Part shown: in pieces, positions 58,146 through 64,000 of the stretch
Numbering within the stretch: position 1 is the first letter of the stretch
Layout of the letters: each line of letters starts with the position of its first letter
Source: Nevskia sp964451925
GTDB taxonomy: Bacteria; Pseudomonadota; Gammaproteobacteria; Nevskiales; Nevskiaceae
Assembly (NCBI GenBank): GCA_964451925.1
Contig: CAYVKA010000001.1
Location: 62,001-126,000 of the forward strand
Direction: 5' to 3'
Length of the DNA stretch: 64,000 nt
Made by a program: the position numbers and the translations under genes
The notes under the pieces: generated by a model
Told to the model about the DNA's origin: nothing
The model's database searches: none
Seen by the model: the letters and a program-made list of their open reading frames with translations, nothing else

Positions 58146-58182
58146 AAAAAAAGCGGGTTGAGCCCGTGCCGGCTCAACCCGC
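58146..58182 (-). terminator. Intrinsic terminator of the acyl-CoA dehydrogenase gene
   Basis: A 12-bp perfect stem (58153-58164 with 58171-58182), 6-base loop, followed on the minus strand by seven T residues. It is 20 bp after the acyl-CoA dehydrogenase stop. The convergent plus-strand gene ends just before it. Confidence 0.88.
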
Positions 58183-58201
58183 CTGGATCAAACGCGACGG
58201 A

Positions 58202-59989
58202 TCAGAACAGCGCCACGTCCATGTCCATCAGCGGCGCCGCACCGGCGCGGGCAGCACGCAGGTGGAACTCAGTCTCCGGCAGCAGCTTGGCGAAGTAGAA
58301 GCGCGCCGTGGCCAGCTTGGAGGCATAGAAGGCGTCGCCGGAATCCTTCTTGTCCAGTGCGATGCGCGCCATGCGCGCCCAGAAGTAGGAGAACACCAGG
58401 TGGCCGACCACGCGCAGGTACGGCGTGGAAGCGGCGCCGACTTCCTCCGGGTTCTTCATCGCCTTCTGGCCGATCTCGGCGGTGAGCTTGGTCACCTTGT
58501 CGCCGATGTCCGCCAGCGGGCCGACGAACTCGGCCATCTCCGGATGGTCCTTCTGCGCCTTGACGAATTCCTGCACCAGCTTGCCGAACTTCATCAGCTT
58601 GGCGCCCATGTCGCTGAGCACCTTGCGGCCGATCAGGTCCAGCGCCTGCACGCCGTTGGTGCCCTCGTAGATCATGTTGATGCGGGCGTCACGGACATAC
58701 TGCTCCATGCCCCACTCCTTCACATAGCCGTGGCCGCCCAGGACCTGCAGGGCCAGGTTGGTGCACTCGAAGCCGTTGTCGGTAAGGAAGGCCTTGATCA
58801 CCGGGGTGAGCAGTGCCACCAGGTCCTCGGCGTCCTTGCGCACCTTCTCATCGGTGTGTGAGTGCTCGCGGTCGATCTGCAGGCCGGTCCAGTACGAGAA
58901 CGCGCGGCCAGCCTCGACGTAGGCCTTCTGCGTCAGCAGCAGGCGGCGCACATCGGGATGCACGATGATCGGATCGGCCGGCTTGTCCTTCAGCTTGGGG
59001 CCGGACAGGGAACGCATCTGCAGGCGGTCCTTGGCATAGGCCAGCGAGTTCTGGTAGGCGACCTCGGTCAGGCCCAGGCCCTGCAGGCCCACGCCGAGGC
59101 GCGCGCCGTTCATCATCACGAACATCGCCGGCAGGCCGCGGTTCGGCTCGCCCACCAGCCAGCCCTTGGCGTTGTCCAGGTTGATGACGCAGGTGGCGTT
59201 GCCGTGGATGCCCATCTTGTGCTCGATCGAGCCGCACTTGACGCTGTTGCGCTCGCCCGGCTTGCCCTGCGCGTCCGGCAGGAACTTCGGCACGATGAAC
59301 AGCGAAATGCCCTTGGTACCGGCCGGCGCATCCGGCAGCCGCGCCAGCACCAGGTGGACGATGTTGTCCGACAGGTCGTGCTCGCCGGCCGAGATGAAGA
59401 TCTTGCTGCCGGTGATGTGATAGGAACCGTCCGCCTGCGGCTCGGCCTTGCTGCGCAGCAGGCCCAGGTCGGTGCCGCAATGCGCCTCGGTCAGGCACAT
59501 GGTGCCGGTCCACTCGCCCGACACCAGCTTGGGCAGGTACAACTGCTGCAGTTCCGGCTTGCCGTGGGCGCGCAGCGCCGCGTAGGCGCCATGCGACAGG
59601 CCCGGGTACATGCCCCAGGCCTGGTTGGCGGAGTTGATCATCTCCATGAAGACGTTGTTGACCAGTTCCGGCAGACCCTGGCCGCCGTAGTTGGGATCGG
59701 CCGACAGAGCCGGCCAGCCCGCCTCGACGTACTGCTTGTAGGCTTCCTTGAAGCCCTTGGGCGCCTTCACCACGCCGTCGCCGACGTAGGTGCAGCCTTC
59801 CTCGTCGCCGCTCTGGTTGATCGGGAAGATCACCTGGCTGCAGAACTTGCCCGCTTCCTCCAGCACCTGGTCGACGGTGGCGGCATCGATCTCGGCATGC
59901 GCCGGCATGGCCTTGAATTCCTGCTCCACATTGAGCAATTCGTGCAGGACAAACTGCATGTCGCGCAGCGGCGGCGTGTACTGACCCAT
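58202..59989 (-). CDS. Acyl-CoA dehydrogenase (large form with C-terminal extension)
   Basis: 595 residues. First step of beta-oxidation, FAD-dependent. Signatures: CLTEAHCGTDLG, ITGSKIFISAGEHDLSDN, QVLGGHGYVKEWGMEQYVRDARI, and the catalytic glutamate in IYEGTNGVQALDL. The N- and C-terminal extensions match the ~600-residue proteobacterial long-chain or aryl-acyl-CoA type rather than E. coli FadE. It has its own terminator and a 285-bp upstream region; there are no other beta-oxidation genes nearby. Which acyl-CoA it uses cannot be told. Confidence 0.93.
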   Translation of the reverse strand: MGQYTPPLRDMQFVLHELLNVEQEFKAMPAHAEIDAATVDQVLEEAGKFCSQVIFPINQSGDEEGCTYVGDGVVKAPKGFKEAYKQYVEAGWPALSADPNYGGQGLPELVNNVFMEMINSANQAWGMYPGLSHGAYAALRAHGKPELQQLYLPKLVSGEWTGTMCLTEAHCGTDLGLLRSKAEPQADGSYHITGSKIFISAGEHDLSDNIVHLVLARLPDAPAGTKGISLFIVPKFLPDAQGKPGERNSVKCGSIEHKMGIHGNATCVINLDNAKGWLVGEPNRGLPAMFVMMNGARLGVGLQGLGLTEVAYQNSLAYAKDRLQMRSLSGPKLKDKPADPIIVHPDVRRLLLTQKAYVEAGRAFSYWTGLQIDREHSHTDEKVRKDAEDLVALLTPVIKAFLTDNGFECTNLALQVLGGHGYVKEWGMEQYVRDARINMIYEGTNGVQALDLIGRKVLSDMGAKLMKFGKLVQEFVKAQKDHPEMAEFVGPLADIGDKVTKLTAEIGQKAMKNPEEVGAASTPYLRVVGHLVFSYFWARMARIALDKKDSGDAFYASKLATARFYFAKLLPETEFHLRAARAGAAPLMDMDVALF

Positions 59990-60274
59990 GAAACTCTCCA
60001 GTGCGATGAATGAGGGAAGCCGGTCCGGGCTTCGCCCAAGGGTTGCGAATCGAGGGGGTATCCCGGATTACCTTGGACAATACGGTAGCGTATGTTTCGG
60101 CGAAATGCCAGAGCTTTAGCGACAGGACAGCCTGGATCAATCACCCCGGGGATTCCACCCCGCTCCTGAAGCGGCTTTCAATACGGACAGGGACGGGCCA
60201 GTCATTGCAGGGACGCCCGATGGCCGCCAGCTGCCGGCCCGGCGGAACGGGCGTTTCGCAGCCAACGAACTGCC

Positions 60275-60979
60275 CTACGGCTGCCGGCGCGCCGCCTCCT
60301 GCTCCACCTTGGTCAGGGCCACCCGGTTGCGCAGGTATAGCGGCAGCAGTTCCCCCGCGCCGATGCCGCGGCCGGCGGCGAATTCGCGCTGCGCCAGCGG
60401 CAGTGCGTCCTGCGCCTGCGGCAGCGCCGCGCCGTCGAGCGGATGCAGCGTGGCGGTGGTGCGCTCGCGCAGCGTCTGCAGGTGGGTATTCCAGCCGCTG
60501 CCGACGGCGGCGTAGACGCCCTCGACAGGCAGCGCCAGCGCGTCCGGCGCCGCGACCCGCGCTTCCTCCTGCGCGATCGCAAGGCCTTCAACCGCGGCGT
60601 AACGGCAAAAATACACCTCGCTCATGCGGGCGTCGATCACCGCCAGCACCGCGGCAGCGTCGTACAAACGGATCGCGCCCTGGGCCAACATCGCCAGCGA
60701 AGTCACCGGCATCACCGGCCGGTCCAGGCCCAGCGCCAGGCCCTTGACGAAGCCGACGCCGATGCGCACCCCGGCGAAGCTGCCGGGGCCGACGCCGCAG
60801 GCAATGCCGTCGATCTGCCCCAGGCTGACGCCGCCATCACCCAGCAACTCCTGCAGCATGGCCGGCAACAGCCGCGAATGCTCGCGCCCGGTGCGCTCGA
60901 AACGCTGCTGCACCGCGCCGTCCAGCCACAGCGCTACCGAGCAGGCCTCGGTGGCGGTATCGATGGCGAGCAGCTTCAT
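60275..60979 (-). CDS. tsaB: tRNA t6A biosynthesis protein TsaB
   Basis: 234 residues, ASKHA fold. Opening LLAIDTATEACSVALW, then GVGPGSFAGVRIGVGFVKGLA, is diagnostic for TsaB (YeaZ). It lacks its own catalysis and helps TsaD make N6-threonylcarbamoyladenosine at position 37 of ANN-decoding tRNAs. Its ATG overlaps the helicase stop (ATGA). The yoaA-tsaB neighbourhood is common in gammaproteobacteria, supporting both calls. Confidence 0.95.
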   Translation of the reverse strand: MKLLAIDTATEACSVALWLDGAVQQRFERTGREHSRLLPAMLQELLGDGGVSLGQIDGIACGVGPGSFAGVRIGVGFVKGLALGLDRPVMPVTSLAMLAQGAIRLYDAAAVLAVIDARMSEVYFCRYAAVEGLAIAQEEARVAAPDALALPVEGVYAAVGSGWNTHLQTLRERTTATLHPLDGAALPQAQDALPLAQREFAAGRGIGAGELLPLYLRNRVALTKVEQEAARRQP

Positions 60980-62901
60980 GCGGCCTTCAATCCCCGCAGC
61001 CAGTCGGCGGCCTGCGCCGCGTCCGGCAGCAGCGGCATCGGCGGCAGGCTGGCCAGCACGCGCTTGCCGTAGCTCTTGCCGCGGATGCGCGGGTCGCAGA
61101 TCACCACCAGGCCGTGGTCGGCGTCGTCGCGGATCAGGCGGCCCACGCCCTGCCGCAACGTGGTGATGGCGCGCGGCAGCTGCACCTCGGAAAAAGCATT
61201 GCCGCCGCGGGCACGCACCGCCTCCAGCCGTGCCTCGAATACCGGATCGTTCTGCTGGCCGAAGGGCAGCTTGTCGATCGCCACCAGGCGCAGGGCCATG
61301 CCCTTCACGTCGACACCTTCCCAGAAGCTGCTGGTCGCCACCAGCACGCCGTTGCCGGCGCGGCTGAAGCGGTCCACCAGCACCGACTTGGCGTCTTCGC
61401 CCTGCACGAACAGCGGGAACGCCGCCTTGCGCAGCCTGGCGGCGATGCGCGCCAGCGCACGATGGCTGGTGCACAGCACGAAGGCGCCGCCGCCGCTGGC
61501 TTCGATCAGCGGCAGCAGCGCATCCGCCACCGCCTCGGGATGCTCCGGCGCATTCGGATCGGGCAGCTCGCGCGGCAGGTACAAGCGCGCCTGGCGGGCG
61601 TAGTCGAACGGGCTGTCGAGGCGCAGCGTGCGCGCGCCGTCGAGGCCCAGCGTGGCGGTGAAATGGGAGAAATCCTGGCCTGCCGCCAGCGTCGCCGAGG
61701 TGAACACCCAGGCGCCGGGATAAGCCGCCATGAAATTGCGGAAACCCTCGGTCGGCTCCACCGGCGCGCTGTGCAGCGCCCCGCCCCGCCCCACCGCCTC
61801 GACCCAGCGCACCGAGGCCGCGGCGGCTTGCGGCGACTCGTCGTCCGCCGCGATCAGCTCCAGCCGCTTGACCAGACCGGCCGCGCGCTGTGCACAGGTT
61901 TCCAGCCCGGCGCTGCGCTCGGCGTAGCGCTTGAGCTGCTCGCCGCATTCGCCCAGGGCGCTGCGCGCCGCGCCGAGGGCCGACACCGCTCCAGGCAGGG
62001 CACCGAACTGGCGCCAGGCAACGCGCCCGCCAAGTTCCATGAATGGCCGCTCCAGTTCCGATGCGGCGATGGCCAGCGCATCGACCGCCTCGCCCAGTTC
62101 CGGCATGTCGCGGAATTCCTGCATCTCGGTGCCGCAGTCGCGCACCAGGTCGAGCAGCTGCCGCGTGGACACGCGCTCGCCGAAGAACTGCGCCGCCAGT
62201 TCCGGCAGCTGATGCGCCTCGTCGACGATCACCGCGTCGACTCCGGGCAGCACCCCGAAGCCTTCCTGCTTCAGGCGGAAATCGGAGAACAGCAGATGGT
62301 GATTCACCACCACCAGGTCGGCCGCCTGTGCCGCGCGGCGCGCCTTCACCACATGGCATTCGGCGAAATCCGGGCACTTGGCACCGAGGCAGTTGTCGGC
62401 GGTGGAGGTGATCGCCGGCAGCAGCAGATCGTCGCCGGCGACCGAACCCAGCTCGGCGATCTCGCCGCTGCTGGTGCGGTGCGCCCATTCGTCGACCTGT
62501 TGCAGGCGGTCGCGCCGCACCCGGCCGCGCGGATCCATCTGCGCTTTGCGCAGGCGGTACAGGCACAGGTAGTTGGCGCGTCCTTTGAGCAGGCTGACGC
62601 GCACCGGCAGCGCCAGCGTGTCACGCACCCGCGGCAGGTCACGGAAGAACAGCTGGTCCTGCAGATTCTTGGTGCCGGTGGACACCACCACGCGTCCGCC
62701 GCTGCGCAAGGCCGGCGTCAGGTAGGCGTAGGTCTTGCCGGTGCCGGTGCCCGCCTCCACCACCAGCGCGGAGCGCTGCTGCAAGGCCTGCTCCACCGCG
62801 TCAGCCATCTGCTGCTGCGGCGCGCGCAGCAGGAAGTCGGTGAGCGCGCGCGAGAACGGTCCGCCCGCGCCAAGCAGCTCGCCGGCGCTCTCATGCCCCA
62901 T
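60976..62901 (-). CDS. yoaA: DinG-family ATP-dependent helicase (YoaA-like)
   Basis: 641 residues, close to E. coli YoaA (636) and shorter than DinG. XPD-type superfamily 2 helicase: Walker A in EAGTGTGKTYAYL, iron-sulfur cysteines in NYLCLYR and NCLGAKCPDFAEC, the DEAH box in VDEAHQLPE, VFTSATL and the C-terminal motif RLIRDDADHGLVVICDPR. Iron-sulfur-dependent 5'-3' unwinding in repair is expected. It overlaps tsaB by 4 bp; lepB is 51 bp upstream. Confidence 0.93.
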   Translation of the reverse strand: MGHESAGELLGAGGPFSRALTDFLLRAPQQQMADAVEQALQQRSALVVEAGTGTGKTYAYLTPALRSGGRVVVSTGTKNLQDQLFFRDLPRVRDTLALPVRVSLLKGRANYLCLYRLRKAQMDPRGRVRRDRLQQVDEWAHRTSSGEIAELGSVAGDDLLLPAITSTADNCLGAKCPDFAECHVVKARRAAQAADLVVVNHHLLFSDFRLKQEGFGVLPGVDAVIVDEAHQLPELAAQFFGERVSTRQLLDLVRDCGTEMQEFRDMPELGEAVDALAIAASELERPFMELGGRVAWRQFGALPGAVSALGAARSALGECGEQLKRYAERSAGLETCAQRAAGLVKRLELIAADDESPQAAAASVRWVEAVGRGGALHSAPVEPTEGFRNFMAAYPGAWVFTSATLAAGQDFSHFTATLGLDGARTLRLDSPFDYARQARLYLPRELPDPNAPEHPEAVADALLPLIEASGGGAFVLCTSHRALARIAARLRKAAFPLFVQGEDAKSVLVDRFSRAGNGVLVATSSFWEGVDVKGMALRLVAIDKLPFGQQNDPVFEARLEAVRARGGNAFSEVQLPRAITTLRQGVGRLIRDDADHGLVVICDPRIRGKSYGKRVLASLPPMPLLPDAAQAADWLRGLKAA

Positions 62902-62952
62902 GGACGGACGCTCCGCACGGACTGGCGTAACCCGGGACTGTCGGCTGTGCGG

Positions 62953-63627
62953 TCAATTCAGCCTTTCGCCGAAGCGCTCGAAGCGCGGCATCCAGTCGCC
63001 CTTGATGTCCGCGGCCACCAGGATGGTGACGGCGCGACCGATCAGCAGCTCGCGCGGCACCAGGCCGAAATAGCGTGAGTCGGCGCTGTTGTCGCGGTTG
63101 TCGCCGAGCATCAGGAAATGATCCGCCGGCACCGTCAGCGGGCCGAAATTGTCGTTGGCGGCATTGCGCACCGCAGGCAGCCACTGCACCACGTGCCGAC
63201 CCTGGCCGCCGCCCTCACCCAGGCGCAGCGCATCGATGCCGGCATCGTCGCCGCGCGGCTCCACAACCTGGCCCAGAGGCGTATAGGCAAGCGGCAGGCC
63301 GTTGATGATCAGCACCTTGTCGCGCATCTCCACCGTGTCGCCGGGCAGGCCGATCACGCGCTTGATCAGGCGCATGCCGTTCTTCGGTGAATAGAACGTG
63401 ACGATGTCGCCGCGACGCGGCTCGCCCAGGCGCGCCAGCACCACGTTGGTCAGCGGCAGCTTCAGGTTGTAGGCCAGGCGATTGACCAGCACCACGTCGC
63501 CTTCCTGGATGGTCGGCCGCATCGAGCCGGAGGGAATCGGATTCCAGTCGGCGACCGCGGTGCGGAACAGGCCGAACAGCAGCAGGAAGCCGAGGAAGGC
63601 GCGGTTGTCGCGGACCCATTTGCTCAT
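62953..63627 (-). CDS. lepB: Signal peptidase I
   Basis: Inner-membrane protease that removes signal peptides. About 224 residues from ATG 63627, which follows GAGGAG. One N-terminal helix (about 10-25), catalytic serine in PSGSMRPTI, catalytic lysine in RLIKRVIGLPGD, and the conserved GDNRDNSADSRYFG. Shorter than E. coli LepB (324) and with a single N-terminal helix. Codons upstream to 63690 are in frame but unsupported. A second lepB elsewhere would be worth checking, because the usual lepA-rnc context is absent. Confidence 0.94.
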   Translation of the reverse strand: MSKWVRDNRAFLGFLLLFGLFRTAVADWNPIPSGSMRPTIQEGDVVLVNRLAYNLKLPLTNVVLARLGEPRRGDIVTFYSPKNGMRLIKRVIGLPGDTVEMRDKVLIINGLPLAYTPLGQVVEPRGDDAGIDALRLGEGGGQGRHVVQWLPAVRNAANDNFGPLTVPADHFLMLGDNRDNSADSRYFGLVPRELLIGRAVTILVAADIKGDWMPRFERFGERLN

Positions 63628-63664
63628 AACCGGCTCCTCGGACGCTATGACCCGTGGGGCAACT

Positions 63665-64000
63665 TCAGTTGGTCGCCAGCGCGCGGGCAATCTCGTCCGC
63701 CCGTGCCTGCGCCTGCACGGCGCCGCCGGAGTCGCCGCGCGCCTGCCGCGCAGCGGCGATCAGGCGCCAGTTGCCGGCCTCGATATAGGGATTGCCGCGC
63801 CCCAGGCTGGTCGATTTCTGCGCCGCGGTCTCGGCCTGGTCCGGGTGGTTCAGGTCCATGTGTGCACCAGCCAGGGCCTGCCACACGAACGGATTGTGCG
63901 ACTCGATGTGCAGGGCGCGCTCCAGCAGCGCCTCGGCCTGGTCGGCATGGCCGGCGGCGCGCGCATCCTGCGCCTGGCGGTACAGCGACAGCACCGCCTT
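63665..64000 (-). CDS. TPR-repeat protein (partial, N-terminus beyond window)
   Basis: Open frame from the window edge to the stop at 63665, 111 residues visible. TPR-type helices: LYRQAQDARAAGHADQAEALLERAL and NPFVWQALAGAHMDLNHPDQAE. The family cannot be fixed from the C-terminal part. It ends 37 bp before the lepB start on the same strand. Confidence 0.65.
   Translation of the reverse strand, partial: KAVLSLYRQAQDARAAGHADQAEALLERALHIESHNPFVWQALAGAHMDLNHPDQAETAAQKSTSLGRGNPYIEAGNWRLIAAARQARGDSGGAVQAQARADEIARALATN

Noticed and set aside
60275..62566. 763-residue fused TsaB protein
   Set aside because: The N-terminal part is a frame-shifted reading of the helicase gene; TsaB begins at the ATG at 60979 with its canonical sequence.

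Overview
The window is a compact, high-GC chromosomal segment from a gammaproteobacterium. The best evidence is the block gyrA-serC-serA-pheA-hisC-tyrA-aroA-cmk-rpsA ... ihfB-lapA-lapB, the classic gammaproteobacterial supra-operon, together with BepA, TsaB-YoaA and a cvpA-purF pair. A Nevskiales/Solimonadaceae-like or related free-living lineage would fit, but I cannot fix the genus from the sequence alone. No tRNA, rRNA, CRISPR array, prophage or intact insertion sequence was seen.

Region by region. 1-4829: purF (cut by the window edge) and cvpA, the periplasmic protease bepA, then lapB, lapA and ihfB on the minus strand. A 161-bp imperfect palindrome resembling a miniature mobile element separates lapA from lapB. 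4830-8512: a three-gene plus-strand module (outer-membrane porin-like barrel, PstS-like periplasmic protein, membrane PAS-GGDEF diguanylate cyclase) sits between rpsA and ihfB, which are normally adjacent. 8587-21656: rpsA, cmk, aroA, tyrA, hisC, pheA, serA, a LOG-family hydrolase, serC and gyrA, all on the minus strand. 21917-27926: a minus-strand operon of an SPFH/SHOCT protein, a DUF4178 protein, a membrane-embedded aminopropyltransferase and a Tat-exported FAD oxidoreductase. 28193-28762: a lower-GC DUF1877 gene.

28956-48920 is the most interesting part: a divergent pair of transcription units encoding what looks like a trans-envelope electron-transfer system. A pentaheme cytochrome c (minus) faces a tightly packed 11-gene plus-strand unit. 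Its genes encode an FAD/NAD(P)H oxidoreductase fused to two cyclic-nucleotide domains and a four-cluster ferredoxin domain; a membrane b-type cytochrome; an FHA-TM-decaheme cytochrome; a double GlcG/HbpS-like lipoprotein; a LysM/FimV-like outer-membrane barrel; a decaheme cytochrome with an LVIVD propeller; a DUF4331 domain split over two genes; two TPR proteins; and a HupE/UreJ-like membrane protein. At least 25 c-type haem sites lie in three proteins. I infer a cytoplasmic reductant-to-envelope or extracellular electron conduit gated by cyclic nucleotide and phosphothreonine signals. The pieces are visible; the pathway is inference.

49114-64000: a PQQ alcohol dehydrogenase with cytochrome domain and a lanthanide-type Asp-Tyr-Asp motif, a GFA-family protein, a HiPIP, a Ste24-like protease, a small membrane protein, an alpha/beta hydrolase plus M14 carboxypeptidase pair, a 42-residue membrane peptide gene, an ABM-like protein, an unknown membrane protein, an acyl-CoA dehydrogenase, tsaB, a YoaA-type helicase, lepB and a partial TPR gene.
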